From NCBI RefSeq assembly GCF_029504575.1, contig NZ_JAQFII010000001.1, forward strand, positions 1,140,501 through 1,204,500: a stretch of DNA of 64,000 nt, in the 5' to 3' direction. The notes under the pieces are model-generated. The model was given only the letters and a program-made list of their open reading frames with translations, made no database searches and was not told the origin of the DNA. Shown here piece after piece: positions 7,878 through 16,859 of the stretch (positions are counted from its first letter, which is position 1; each line of letters begins with the position of its first letter). The stretch is from Streptomyces sp. SPB162. GTDB lineage: Bacteria; Actinomycetota; Actinomycetes; Streptomycetales; Streptomycetaceae. The translations under genes were made by a program, and so were the position numbers.

Positions 7878-9889
7878 CCACCATGCAGCCGCTGCCTGGC
7901 ATCCGGATCCGGCGCCTGCGCCTTGCTGGCGTCAGCCGGAACTATGACGTCGATTTCACGCAGGACCAGCGGGTGCGGGGCCTGTCCGTGGTGGCCGGGG
8001 CATTCAGCTCGGGCAAGACCGCGGTGTTGGAGTTCATCGCCTACGGCCTCGGAGGGAAGCGCCATCCACGGCATCCTGAGGTGCTGCGGAAGGTCCGTTC
8101 CTGCCTTCTGGAAGTCGAGCTGTCCGGGGAACCGCACGTCATCGAGCGGCCCGTCGGGGAACCATCGAAGGTCGCCTACGTACGCCGTGGGACGCTGGAC
8201 AGCCCGCCGCTCTCCAAACCTGAGAGCAGGACCATCGAGCCGGCGGGAGCGCCCGAGAGCCTTTCCGCTCTGCTGCTGGGGCACTGCAAGCTCGAAGGCG
8301 TTCAGCTGCGGGAGGCCCCCTCCAGCCGTGAGTCCCGGACCGACCCCCTGAGCATCCGCGACCTCATGAACCTCGCGTTCCTGCCCAACGAGCGCATCGC
8401 CTCCAAGAACTTCCTGTTCGAGAACGAGTACATGAAGAAACACAAGCTGAAGCAGGTGGTCGACGTCGTCTTCGGCGTTCACGACGACCGCGCCGTCGAG
8501 CTTGGGCAACGCATCAAGGAACTGGGCGCCCGACTCACCCAGGCACGCTCCGAACTCGCCGCAGCACGGGCGTTCGTCGACGAGCAGGACGTTCCCACGG
8601 TCGGCGCGCTGATCGCTGAGCAATACGAAGGCGAGCTGCGGGAGCTGACCGAGCAGCTACGGGCCCTCGACGAGGCAGCGCAAGCCGGCACCACCTTCGC
8701 CGGGCGTCTGCGCCGCGAGCACCAGCAAGCGGCCCAGCGCGCCCGGCGAGCCGCTGGCGTGGTACGTGACTGCGAGACGCAACTCACCCGGATGATGCCG
8801 CTGCGGGCGCAGTACGCGGACGACCTCGTCAAGCTCAACATGCTGGCCGAAGCGCAGCGCCTGTTCGATCCCCTCAGCGTCACGACCTGCCCGGCGTGCC
8901 TGAATCGGCTGCCCGCTCCCCCGTCGGTGGAGAACGGCTCGTGCAGTCTGTGCAGCCACGAGCTGCCCCACGACGACAGGCACCTGACGCTCGGCACCGC
9001 CACAGCCGAGCACGCGTCGGATGAAGGACGGCTGGATGTCGCGGCGGAGATCAGAGCCACCAAGGCCCGTTTGAAGGAGATCACTGCCTACGTTGAGGGC
9101 CTGGACAGCTCGCTCGCCACGTTGAAGCTCCAGGCAGAAAACGCCGCCATCGACGAAGAACGTGCCGCAGCCGCGGTCGACGAAGCCACTTCGCCCACCG
9201 TCACCCCGTTCCTCGCCGCTCGCGACAGCCTCCAGCGCCGACGCGAAGAAGTCCTCCGGCATCTCCAGCACGCCGAGAACGCCACGAAGCTTCAGGCTGG
9301 CCTGGAGAAGCGCGCCGCGCTCGTCGAACGGCAGGAGACACAGATCGAACGACTGCGGGAGGAACGCGACCGGCTGGGAGATGCCGCACAGGACCGGGAC
9401 CTGGTCGTCGGCCGAATCAGCGGCCGGTACAGCGAACTCCTGCGGCAGTGGCGCTACCCGAAACTCAGCCAGCCGATGATCGACACGAATCTGGTTCCTC
9501 ACGTACGCGGCGACTCCTACCGCGAGGCGTCATCCGGCGCCCGGACACTCCTGACCCTGGCCTGGCAGCTGGCCGTCTTCGAGGTGGCCGTCGAAACATC
9601 GGCCGCCCACCCCGGCTTCCTCATGATCGACAGCCCGCAGAAGAACCTGGGCCACGGCGGTACCCGGGACGCGGTAATCGCAGACGCGATCGCCATCGAC
9701 GACTTCTACCGCCACCTGACCAGCTGGCTGACTGAACAAGGGGCGGGTGCCCAGGTGATCATCGTCGACAACAGTCCGCCCGCGCTCGTGGAAGAGAACG
9801 TCGTGGTCCGGTACAGCCGCAACGAGGACCGCCCTCCCTACGGGCTGATCGACGACGAGACCACTACAGACGAAGGCAGCCCCGAATAG
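7874..9889 (+). CDS. SMC/Rad50-like ABC ATPase of an ABC-3C system (DUF3732-like)
   Basis: The 671-aa protein has an ABC ATPase head split by a coiled coil with a zinc hook. Walker A GAFSSGKT is at residues 42-49. The Arg/Glu/Ala-rich coiled coil spans about 195-520, with the hook cysteines CPAC (339-342) and CSLC (357-360) at its centre. The signature-like SSGARTLLTLAW lies near 552, Walker B GFLMIDSPQKN near 581-591, and a terminal VIIVDNSPP strand follows. This matches DUF3732-type ABC-3C ATPases. ATG 7874 overlaps the preceding stop; ATG 7883 is better spaced from the GGAAGG site and may be the true start. It probably senses nucleoprotein structures and controls the nuclease partner. Confidence 0.75.
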   Translation: MTTMQPLPGIRIRRLRLAGVSRNYDVDFTQDQRVRGLSVVAGAFSSGKTAVLEFIAYGLGGKRHPRHPEVLRKVRSCLLEVELSGEPHVIERPVGEPSKVAYVRRGTLDSPPLSKPESRTIEPAGAPESLSALLLGHCKLEGVQLREAPSSRESRTDPLSIRDLMNLAFLPNERIASKNFLFENEYMKKHKLKQVVDVVFGVHDDRAVELGQRIKELGARLTQARSELAAARAFVDEQDVPTVGALIAEQYEGELRELTEQLRALDEAAQAGTTFAGRLRREHQQAAQRARRAAGVVRDCETQLTRMMPLRAQYADDLVKLNMLAEAQRLFDPLSVTTCPACLNRLPAPPSVENGSCSLCSHELPHDDRHLTLGTATAEHASDEGRLDVAAEIRATKARLKEITAYVEGLDSSLATLKLQAENAAIDEERAAAAVDEATSPTVTPFLAARDSLQRRREEVLRHLQHAENATKLQAGLEKRAALVERQETQIERLREERDRLGDAAQDRDLVVGRISGRYSELLRQWRYPKLSQPMIDTNLVPHVRGDSYREASSGARTLLTLAWQLAVFEVAVETSAAHPGFLMIDSPQKNLGHGGTRDAVIADAIAIDDFYRHLTSWLTEQGAGAQVIIVDNSPPALVEENVVVRYSRNEDRPPYGLIDDETTTDEGSPE

Positions 9890-10219
9890 CCTCGTCACCC
9901 CGCCTAAACGGCGTTTGTTCCGATTGCTGGGCAGTTCAGGGGCTGTGTCCGCGTCGTTTGCGGTGGCTGATGCTGGCTTGGTGCTGGCGTCGTCGGCGCC
10001 ATGTCGACCAGTGCAGGATGTATGACTTGTGGATCGGATCGAACCACCATGTCGATTCTCTGCGAGCCCTTAGGTCGGGGGCACATCAGAGCCTCCACCG
10101 ATCCCGGAGTGGTTCAGCGCGACACGGAAGGATGTTTTCCCCAACGATCAAAAGAGGCCCGTGCGTGCCTGTCACTGAGCGATGATGTCCACAAGGCCGA
10201 GCGGATCGGGGGATCTGTC
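9890..10219. other. 330-bp gap between defence modules
   Basis: No gene is supported. The OLD-nuclease frame is open from 10001, but codons before 10220 lack conserved sequence and the ribosome site points to 10220. No clear hairpin terminator or promoter was found. Confidence 0.45.
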
Positions 10220-12403
10220 GTGCATCTGAGCCGAGTTGCGGTGAGCGGTCTGCGCGCGAGCGCAGAGACTCTCATGACGTGCGACCTTCCCGGCAGGTTC
10301 AGTGTGCTGATCGGCGCCAACGGCGCCGGCAAGACGACGCTCACGGACGCGCTCTATCTCGCGCACCCTGGAAGCCGGTTTCCCGTGCTTCCAAGACCGA
10401 CATCAGCCGTACTGGCACCCCCTGATACCGGCGTGGAGCGCAGCATCGGCATCACCTACGCGCTGGGAGAAGACCTCGAAGCGGAAGGGCGGCTTGGCCG
10501 CGAGCTTCACACCACTGGCCACCGGCGTCTCGGCGGAGACGCTGAATCCTGGAGAGTCTCACTGCAGCCACAGCTGGGAAGCGTCACCTCCCGGCTGGAC
10601 ATCAACCACGGGCTTGCCCCGAAGCTGGACAACTTCAAACTGATATACCTGCCCGCTTGGCGGCACCCGCTGGACGAACTGGCCCGACGCGAGGCACGCA
10701 TCCTGGTCGAGTTGCTACGGGCGCGCCAGCAGGAACTCCACGGCAGCCGCAACCTGGTGGCTCTACGAGCCCGCGCCTCCCGGCTGCTGGAGGACCTTGC
10801 CAAAGACAGTCTGATCGACGCCGTGGAAGCGCGAATCGGCGAACATCTGGGCAGGCTCTCCGCCGGAGTAAGTCCTCAGTGGCCATACATCCGAGGCCAA
10901 GTCATCGACGACACGTACCTTGCGCGTGTCCTGGAGGTCATGCTCGCCGTCGTCGAAGGCCGCTCCGAGGCCCGTCCTCTGGAGGTCTCCGGGCTGGGGT
11001 ATGTGAACCTGCTTCATATCGCGGTGATGTTGGCAGCGATACCCGATTCTACGGAAGTTCCCGTCACCATTCCGGACCCGTCCGGGGGGCGCGGAGACGG
11101 AGAGGTTCTCTCTGAGGAGGAGCAGGCCCGGCAGGCGTCCGAGAACCAGGTCCAAGCACAGGCCGAGGCAGCAGCGGAGGAAGACTCCTTCTTCTCCACG
11201 GCCCCCTTCCATGCAACGCTCGTCATCGAAGAGCCCGAAGCGCACCTCCACCCCCAGTTGCAGCACTCGCTGGTCCGCTACCTGCGCAGGACCGTCAAGT
11301 CGCGACCTGAACTGCAAGTGATCCTCTCCAGTCATGCGACCGACGTCATCACCGCCTGCGACCCGGAGGAACTCGTGGTCGTACGCCGCACACACCAGGG
11401 AAGCATCAGCCGGTGTGTGAAAGACGTCGTCCCTCGCCAGCATCGCGAGGCCACGCTGCGCATGACCAGACTGCACCTCGACGCCAGCCGTTCATCAGCG
11501 CTCTTCGCTGAACGGCTGCTCCTGGTGGAGGGGGTGACAGAAGGCGCCGTGGTACGCGAGTTCGGCCGGGCCTGGGCTGCCGACGATGACACGAAGCAAG
11601 CCTTCATTGATGCCCTGAGCATCGTACCTATGGGCACCAAGGTCGGTCAGTGGGCTGTCCGTCTCCTGGCTACCTCCGGGGCAGAGCTGTGCACGAAGCT
11701 GGCCGTCCTCCGTGACAGCGACAGCGACACGCCCTTCGACAGTGCACGGGACTCGCCCAAGTGGCTTGCCGAGCACGATCCAGCGATCGTCCAAGCCTTC
11801 ATCAGCCACCCCACGCTGGAGCCGGCCATCACCCCGGGCAATGAGCATCTCATCGCAGCCGCCCAGCAAGCTGTCGACCCGGAGCACCCGCTGGCCGAAG
11901 TCACCGTCGAGGCTGTCCGCGCCTACTTCGGGAGCCGGCGGGCGGGCAAGGACGGTGAGGAAAGCCTCAAGGAAGGGCGAGGCGCCCGGCGAAAGGCTGA
12001 GTTCGCCCTGACGCTCGCCGCCCTGTTGCGCGACGCCACGGATACCGATCGCCAGTTGGCTGGCGGACTCACATCCGTCCGCGTGCCCGACCACCTCAGG
12101 AACCTCTTCGACTTCCTCTACCCAGCTGCCCCAGAGTCTGTTGCTACAGATTTCGCGATCGACGAGGGCGTCACGGAACCGCCCAACTGGCTTGCTCCGG
12201 ACAGCATCTGGGATGAAATGCCAGAGGATATCGAGTGGCCCGAGCTCGAAGAATCGGCTTTCTGGCAGGACCACGAACCCGAACCGGTGAAGGAAGAGCC
12301 CGAGCCGGCAATCGGCGATGCCGAGGAGGCAATGGGCTGGGATGATCTGCTCCTCGCCCGTCCGACGCAGGATGAGCTGCACCCCGTTTCGTGGAGTCCA
12401 TGA
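10220..12403 (+). CDS. OLD-family ATP-dependent nuclease (Gabija GajA-like), C terminus replaced by IS sequence
   Basis: The 727-aa protein has an ABC-type ATPase followed by a TOPRIM nuclease. Walker [10 protein letters not shown] is at 32-40. The Walker B/signature strand [12 protein letters not shown] lies near 336. An SSHATDV motif follows, then the TOPRIM glutamate in LLLVEGVTE (E437) and the acidic RDSDSD near 498. Two acidic, low-complexity linkers are present. GTG 10220 has a GGGGGAT site 7 bp upstream. The last nine residues (ELHPVSWSP) are encoded by the left inverted repeat of the IS3 element. Without the insertion the frame would continue 29 codons to a TAA at 13765-13767, overlapping the helicase start. 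The truncation may spare the catalytic parts. Confidence 0.75.
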   Translation: MHLSRVAVSGLRASAETLMTCDLPGRFSVLIGANGAGKTTLTDALYLAHPGSRFPVLPRPTSAVLAPPDTGVERSIGITYALGEDLEAEGRLGRELHTTGHRRLGGDAESWRVSLQPQLGSVTSRLDINHGLAPKLDNFKLIYLPAWRHPLDELARREARILVELLRARQQELHGSRNLVALRARASRLLEDLAKDSLIDAVEARIGEHLGRLSAGVSPQWPYIRGQVIDDTYLARVLEVMLAVVEGRSEARPLEVSGLGYVNLLHIAVMLAAIPDSTEVPVTIPDPSGGRGDGEVLSEEEQARQASENQVQAQAEAAAEEDSFFSTAPFHATLVIEEPEAHLHPQLQHSLVRYLRRTVKSRPELQVILSSHATDVITACDPEELVVVRRTHQGSISRCVKDVVPRQHREATLRMTRLHLDASRSSALFAERLLLVEGVTEGAVVREFGRAWAADDDTKQAFIDALSIVPMGTKVGQWAVRLLATSGAELCTKLAVLRDSDSDTPFDSARDSPKWLAEHDPAIVQAFISHPTLEPAITPGNEHLIAAAQQAVDPEHPLAEVTVEAVRAYFGSRRAGKDGEESLKEGRGARRKAEFALTLAALLRDATDTDRQLAGGLTSVRVPDHLRNLFDFLYPAAPESVATDFAIDEGVTEPPNWLAPDSIWDEMPEDIEWPELEESAFWQDHEPEPVKEEPEPAIGDAEEAMGWDDLLLARPTQDELHPVSWSP
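12370..12372. repeat. Left copy of GGA target-site duplication
   Basis: GGA directly precedes the left inverted repeat and is repeated immediately after the right one. Confidence 0.65.
12373..12399 (+). repeat. IS3 left terminal inverted repeat (27 bp)
   Basis: It begins TGAGCTGCACCCC and ends GTGGAGTCC. Compared with the reverse complement of 13650-13676, 23 of 27 positions match. Confidence 0.85.
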
Positions 12404-12444
12404 AGCCAGGCTTATGATCCTGGCTCGAAGGAGAACCACGAGCT

Positions 12445-12756
12445 GTGCCAGCACCACGTAAGTACCCGGACGAGCTCCGCGAGCGGGCCGTCCGCGAGGT
12501 CCGCACCTCCGGCCGTCCGATCGCGCATGTCGCGAAGGACCTGGGCATCCACAAGGAGGCCCTGCGTGGCTGGGTCCGCCAAGCCGAGGCGGACACCGGT
12601 GAACGCGACGACCGGCTGACCACCGCCGAACAGGAAGAACTGAGGCAACTTCGCCGGGAAAACGCGGAGTTGAGGCGGGCAAACGAGATCCTCAAAGCCG
12701 CGAGCGCGTTTTTTGCGGCCGAACTCGACCGTCCCCGGACGAGGCCGACGAGGTGA
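12445..12756 (+). CDS. IS3-family transposase OrfA (DNA-binding subunit)
   Basis: The 103-aa protein starts at GTG 12445 after a GAAGGAG site. An N-terminal helix-turn-helix (RERAVREV... IAHVAKDLGIHKEALRGWV) binds the IS ends, and a leucine-zipper-like helix follows (EELRQLRRENAELRRANEIL). The frame runs over a T6G tract (12709-12715) where a -1 slip would give the OrfAB transposase. It ends four bases into orfB. Confidence 0.9.
   Translation: MPAPRKYPDELRERAVREVRTSGRPIAHVAKDLGIHKEALRGWVRQAEADTGERDDRLTTAEQEELRQLRRENAELRRANEILKAASAFFAAELDRPRTRPTR
12709..12715 (+). other. Probable -1 programmed frameshift site (T6G)
   Basis: Six T residues followed by G lie near the 3' end of orfA, upstream of the overlap with orfB. 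Reading T-TTT-TTG and slipping back one base moves ribosomes from the orfA frame into the orfB frame, as known for IS3 elements. Confidence 0.6.
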
Positions 12757-13637
12757 TCGAGCATCTCAGGAACAAGGGCCTCGGGGTCGGGTTCGCCTGC
12801 CGGGTGCTGGGGCTGTCGGAGTCGGCGTACTACGCGCGCAAGAAGCGGCCGAAGTCGGCACGCCGGCTGCGCGACGAGCAGGTCATGCCGCTGATCGAAC
12901 AGGTTCATGCCGAGTCCGGCGGCACCTACGGCGTTCGCCGGATCACCCGCGCGCTCAAGCGCAAGGGTGTGCAGGTGGCCCGCTGCACCGTCGAGCGGCT
13001 GATGGACGAGCTGGGCCTGGAGGGCGTCATCCGCGGTCAGCGGCGGCGGACCACTGTGCCGGAGCCGTCGGCACCCAGGCCGCCAGACCTGGTCGACCGC
13101 GACTTCACAGCCTCGCGGCCGGATCAGCTGTGGGTGGCGGACATGACGTATGTGCGCACCTGGTCCGGCTGGGCATACGTGGCGTTCGTCCTGGACGTGT
13201 ACTCGCGGATGATTGTCGGCTGGCAGGTCGCGAATCACATGCGGACCGAACTGCCGTTGGACGCACTGGAGATGGCGTTGTGGAGACGCCGGATCAAGAA
13301 GGACTCCGGTCTCATTCATCACAGCGACCGCGGGTCGCAATACGTATCAATTCGGTATACCGAGAGGCTGTCCGAGATCGGGGCTTCAGCCTCGGTCGGC
13401 TCGGTCGCGGACAGCTACGACAACGCGATGGCCGAGGCCCTGAACGGCACCTTCAAGGCCGAGCTGATCGAGATGCAAGGACCGTGGCGGGACGTTGACC
13501 AGGTGGAGCGGGCGATCTTCCAATGGGTCACCTGGTACAACGAGGAACGGCTCCACTCCGCCCTCGACTACGTACCGCCTGCCGAGTACGAACGCGAGTG
13601 GTGGCGACAACAGGAAGCCAACCCGCAGTCCGCCTGA
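12753..13637 (+). CDS. IS3-family transposase OrfB (DDE catalytic subunit)
   Basis: The 294-aa integrase-type catalytic protein has an HTH_21-like N-terminal region (GGTYGVRRITRALKRKG) and an rve domain. The catalytic triad is visible: Asp in WVADMTYV, Asp in HHSDRGSQY, and Glu in NAMAEALNGTFKAEL. The C terminus has the typical WYNEERLHSALDYVPP block. It is probably expressed as an OrfAB fusion by -1 frameshifting. All motifs are intact, so the element may still be active. Confidence 0.92.
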   Translation: MIEHLRNKGLGVGFACRVLGLSESAYYARKKRPKSARRLRDEQVMPLIEQVHAESGGTYGVRRITRALKRKGVQVARCTVERLMDELGLEGVIRGQRRRTTVPEPSAPRPPDLVDRDFTASRPDQLWVADMTYVRTWSGWAYVAFVLDVYSRMIVGWQVANHMRTELPLDALEMALWRRRIKKDSGLIHHSDRGSQYVSIRYTERLSEIGASASVGSVADSYDNAMAEALNGTFKAELIEMQGPWRDVDQVERAIFQWVTWYNEERLHSALDYVPPAEYEREWWRQQEANPQSA

Positions 13638-13649
13638 AACAAGATCACC

Positions 13650-13676
13650 GGACTCTACGAAACTCGGGGCAGCTCA
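13650..13676 (-). repeat. IS3 right terminal inverted repeat (27 bp)
   Basis: Read on the minus strand it begins TGAGCTGCCCCG and ends GTAGAGTCC, matching the left end at 23 of 27 positions. Confidence 0.85.
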
Positions 13677-13679
13677 GGA
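13677..13679. repeat. Right copy of GGA target-site duplication
   Basis: GGA follows the right inverted repeat directly, matching the left flank. Removing one copy plus the element rejoins the nuclease frame. Confidence 0.65.
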
Positions 13680-13759
13680 GGATCACGCGGTACGGCGCGA
13701 TCCTGGAGGATGGCCCACACGAGTGCAGGTACCCGGGCAATGGCCGGGAGCACAGAGCA

Positions 13760-15241
13760 ATGCTTAAGCCGAGGGCGGGAGTCAACGCCCTGACGCCACG
13801 ACAGCTCATGGCCAGCGGCAGTCCGCACGGCCGCGTGTACGTGGAAGCCGAGCCGGGCTCGGGAAAGACCACGGTGTCGGCCTTCCGCTTCGGACTGCAC
13901 CGCTTTGCTGGCACCACCGACAGACGGGCCGTCGTAGCTGTCAGCTTCACACGCTCAGCCACCGAGGAGCTCCGGGCCCGCGTCATCCGGCACTGGGGCC
14001 TGTCATCAGTGACCTGGCCACACCGCATCGTCACCCTGGACACCCTGCTATGCGACCTTCTCTTCCATCTCCTTCAAAAGGGTGTCCTTCAATGGCCGGG
14101 AGGACACACCGACCTTGAGGTCCTGGATACCTGGCGAACGGCCCTCCCCGGGAAACCCGGGCGCATAAGACCCGTTCTGAGAGTCGACAGCGGACAGGTC
14201 GTCATCAGAACCATCAACGAGTCTCAGTCCGCGAGCCACCCCTCGGTCACGGACTTCATGACAGCGGTCTCCGCGGGCAGGTGCACACACGATAACGTCC
14301 GGGAAGCTCTGCAAGGAGCCCTGGCAACCCGCGTGGGAAGGGAAACCCTCACCTCATATTTGGAGAGCACCGTGCGTTCACTGACAGTGGACGAGGTGTT
14401 CGACGCTAACGACCTGGACAGGGACATCTTGTCGCTCGCCGCGTCAGGATGCAGATCACTCACCCTGGTCGGAGACCCCTGGCAAGCCCTCTACCAGTTC
14501 AGAGGCGCACGTCCCGCAGCGATGACCACCTACATCAGCGAGAACGGCTTCACCACACATCATCTGGACGAATCATTCCGGTGGGGAAGCGACAGGCAGG
14601 CGTCACTCACGAGGCAGCTGCGCCAGCGGATGCCAGTGGAACTGCCGCCAGGTTTCGCTCAGGACGCAGATGTGGTCATTGCGCATAAATGGAAGACACT
14701 CTGGGAGGCGGACCCACACGTACTCCCCCTGGCGATCAGGCCTGGCGTAGGGCAAGCCCAGGAAGCGATATGCACACTGCTCCTCAACGAGATCACCCAG
14801 CGCGCGCTCGGGTTGCAGGCAGTGTTTCTGCACGACGCCTTGGCCACGCTGGGACTGGAAAAAGAGGATCTAGTGACAACTCTCCACCCCTGCCTGCAGA
14901 CTGCCATCTTTCATCTGAAGGACGGCGCTCGGCCTCGGCAAGTATGGGAGAGCCTCGCAGACAGCCTGGCCGATCTCATTCCGGCGCTTGCTGCACAACG
15001 GTACGCACGCAAACCTCTCCTCGCACTGAACCGTCTACAGCTGCGGCTCGAAGATGACCAACTCGTGCCTGGACTGACATGCCACCAGTCCAAAGGCCGA
15101 GAGTGGAACACAGTGGCAATTAAGCTGAGCAGCTCAGACGCTTCGGCCCTGAAGCTCGGCCTCGATCCAACGCAGGCAGACCATCGGGCCCTCTACGTGG
15201 CACTCACGCGCGCGCGCCTGGGCACCGTGGCCCTCACATGA
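13760..15241 (+). CDS. UvrD/PcrA-like superfamily 1 helicase (Gabija GajB-like)
   Basis: The 493-aa protein carries SF1 motifs in order: motif I AEPGSGKTT near 30, Ia VAVSFTRSATEELRARV, II VDEVFDAN near 211, III LTLVGDPWQALYQFRGA, IV ESFRWG, V HQSKGREWNTVAI, and VI YVALTRARLG. Motif II has Phe where UvrD helicases have Gln (DExQD). ATG 13760 has GGGAG upstream. With the IS removed, the nuclease frame would stop at 13767, overlapping this start by 8 bp, as in a coupled operon. The length is close to known GajB proteins. The IS now separates it from its promoter. Confidence 0.75.
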   Translation: MLKPRAGVNALTPRQLMASGSPHGRVYVEAEPGSGKTTVSAFRFGLHRFAGTTDRRAVVAVSFTRSATEELRARVIRHWGLSSVTWPHRIVTLDTLLCDLLFHLLQKGVLQWPGGHTDLEVLDTWRTALPGKPGRIRPVLRVDSGQVVIRTINESQSASHPSVTDFMTAVSAGRCTHDNVREALQGALATRVGRETLTSYLESTVRSLTVDEVFDANDLDRDILSLAASGCRSLTLVGDPWQALYQFRGARPAAMTTYISENGFTTHHLDESFRWGSDRQASLTRQLRQRMPVELPPGFAQDADVVIAHKWKTLWEADPHVLPLAIRPGVGQAQEAICTLLLNEITQRALGLQAVFLHDALATLGLEKEDLVTTLHPCLQTAIFHLKDGARPRQVWESLADSLADLIPALAAQRYARKPLLALNRLQLRLEDDQLVPGLTCHQSKGREWNTVAIKLSSSDASALKLGLDPTQADHRALYVALTRARLGTVALT

Positions 15242-15389
15242 AGCACGCCCAGCCAGCTTCGGTGCCCCGCGCTGCTGGCTCATAGGGCACGGGGGGGGGA
15301 GTTGATCCGCTGTTGGTTCGCGCCGCAGCGCTGCCCCCGGACACGACCAATGCTGCTGCCGTCAATGCGGTCACGACAGCTCGGTTCAT
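15234..15389 (-). CDS. Possible small secreted peptide, 51 aa, over a G9 tract
   Basis: The frame starts at the ATG complementary to 15387-15389. Its N terminus looks like a signal peptide: MNRAVVTALTAAALVVSGG, then an AAA-R junction. The mature part would be about 28 residues, rich in Pro and Gly with one Cys. A run of nine G on the + strand (15291-15299) encodes its three prolines and would shift the frame if its length changed. The ribosome site is weak and the end overlaps the helicase stop. It could be the remnant of a longer secreted protein. Confidence 0.25.
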   Translation of the reverse strand: MNRAVVTALTAAALVVSGGSAAARTNSGSTPPPVPYEPAARGTEAGWACFM

Positions 15390-15686
15390 CCTGCACACCA
15401 TCAGATTTCGGAGCGGTCGCAGTCTAAAGCGCGGCCCGGCGGGCGAATACCCGTCCGCAAGCCACATCCGCCTCCCAGCCATCGGCCCGCGGACGCAGAC
15501 GACTTCGTGCGCATGCGGCACAGCGTCGGCTGGCCGATCAGGGCGTCCACCCGGTGCACGACGGATGCTCCCCGAATCCGGTCGAGCGGCCTCCCCAGTC
15601 CACGCAGAGGCGCGCACCGAACGCTGCGTGCGCATGAGGCGATCTCACCGGGGGTGCCGCTGTCGATACTGAAGGTGCCGCTGACG
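15242..15686. other. 445-bp gap with no firm gene
   Basis: Apart from the possible 51-aa secreted peptide on the minus strand, no supported gene is seen. The G9 run (15291-15299) is the most striking feature. No terminator hairpin was recognised. Confidence 0.45.
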
Positions 15687-16859
15687 TCACCTTGGGTCAC
15701 TCCGGGGGAAGGGGTCGCCGGTCGGCCAGCGTTCCGGCAGACCGAGAGCGGTGTGGACGGAGCGAATCGCGGACCGACGCTCGACCTGGATCCCAGCCAG
15801 TTGCGCGGTTGCCCAGGTAGGGAAGGTGGGGGGAGGAAGCGAGGCGGGGTCCGGGCTTTGCCAGAGAACGGGAGTGTTTTTCGTCCAGGTCCAGGGTGCT
15901 GGGTTGTTCACGACGAGCACGCCGCTGACACGGCTGTGGGCATGGTCGTAGGTGGCAGTCCAGTAGCCATCGGGCTTTCGGCTGAAGGTCGATCCGCTTT
16001 CGTAGGCGTACTCGACGGTACTCCCGTACAGCGCTCTCTCGATGTCCTCATCTTCGGGGAAGTCGGCTGCATGGCCTACCGCCACGATGAATGGCAGCTC
16101 CAGGTCACCGTACTTCCCGCCCTTGTGTGTGACGGCGTGGAGCACTCGCTCCGATCCGTCCTCGACCGCCCATGCCGAGGAGTAGACGCCGATTGTCCTG
16201 CAAGAGGGATTGCCACGTTTGCCTGGGCTGCGGGGGATCGCTTGAAACGTGAGGCACCAGCCAGCCTCTTGCCAAGAGTGACGGGGAAGCGGCACCTTGC
16301 GCTCATGGTCGGCGATGACCTGATCGGGGTCCAAGCTTGCCAGCCATCGCGTCAGCTCGGACTTCAGCCGTCTCTGCGGCGGCGTTGCCGTACCCGCGCT
16401 GCGGAGTTCGCACGATACGAAGAAGTTCGGACTCGGCAAGCGATCGATGGCATCGCTCAACTGCGGTGGAAGCGAGTAGGACCCAGCTTCGCGCTTCTGA
16501 GCCTTCCAGATCGCCTCGACGACGAACTGCTCGTTGCCGCGAGTAACCAGGAAGTCGGGCCTATAGCCACCTGTTCCCGTTTGCCGCTCAACCTCCACGC
16601 TGCAACCGGAACCGCGCAACATCTCGTGCAGATACAACTCCCACAGCGCAGAGTAGACATTCGTGTCGGAGTTTCGATCCCCCAGCCGGCTGAGCAGGCC
16701 GGGTTGAGCCTGGCCAGGGAAGCGCAACCACCATTCGTTGATCACATCCCGAACCTGGTCCCAAAACGGACCGGCGACCCTCTCGAAGAACTCGGCCTGT
16801 GGCTCGGCCGCCCGCTTCGGCGCCGTATCCGTCCGATTCCGGTTCGCGTATACACCCAT
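15687..16859 (-). CDS. Uncharacterised protein with nuclease-like motif
   Basis: The 390-aa soluble protein is read opposite to the defence genes. ATG (complement of 16857-16859) has AGGAT 8-9 bp upstream; the frame stays open to 16934 without conserved sequence. Residues 75-130 hold a segment with YSALWELYLHEMLRGSGC, then GYRPDFLV and FVVEAIWKAQ. This recalls PD-(D/E)xK nucleases (PDF, then Glu), but the spacing to Lys is unusual (ExxxK), so activity is unproven. The C-terminal half is Trp/Pro-rich and unrecognised. Its location beside defence systems suggests another defence gene (inferred). Confidence 0.55.
   Translation of the reverse strand: MGVYANRNRTDTAPKRAAEPQAEFFERVAGPFWDQVRDVINEWWLRFPGQAQPGLLSRLGDRNSDTNVYSALWELYLHEMLRGSGCSVEVERQTGTGGYRPDFLVTRGNEQFVVEAIWKAQKREAGSYSLPPQLSDAIDRLPSPNFFVSCELRSAGTATPPQRRLKSELTRWLASLDPDQVIADHERKVPLPRHSWQEAGWCLTFQAIPRSPGKRGNPSCRTIGVYSSAWAVEDGSERVLHAVTHKGGKYGDLELPFIVAVGHAADFPEDEDIERALYGSTVEYAYESGSTFSRKPDGYWTATYDHAHSRVSGVLVVNNPAPWTWTKNTPVLWQSPDPASLPPPTFPTWATAQLAGIQVERRSAIRSVHTALGLPERWPTGDPFPRSDPR

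Larger units (their letters stand above)
12373..13676 (+). mobile_element. Complete IS3-family insertion sequence, 1304 bp
   Basis: The element carries overlapping transposase frames orfA and orfB with a -1 frameshift site and is bounded by imperfect 27-bp inverted repeats. GGA is duplicated on both sides (12370-12372 and 13677-13679), the 3-bp duplication usual for this family. A small hairpin (GCCAGG...CCTGGC, 12405-12424) lies just inside the left end. It is inserted between an OLD nuclease and a UvrD-like helicase in the same orientation as both. The intact frames suggest a recent arrival. The subgroup was not determined. Confidence 0.88.

Noticed and set aside
10001-10219. Longer N terminus for the OLD nuclease
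   Set aside because: No conserved residues there, and a good ribosome site fits GTG 10220.
12373-13676. IS as part of the defence system (domesticated transposase)
   Set aside because: Ends, GGA duplication and intact DDE motifs indicate an ordinary recent IS3 insertion.
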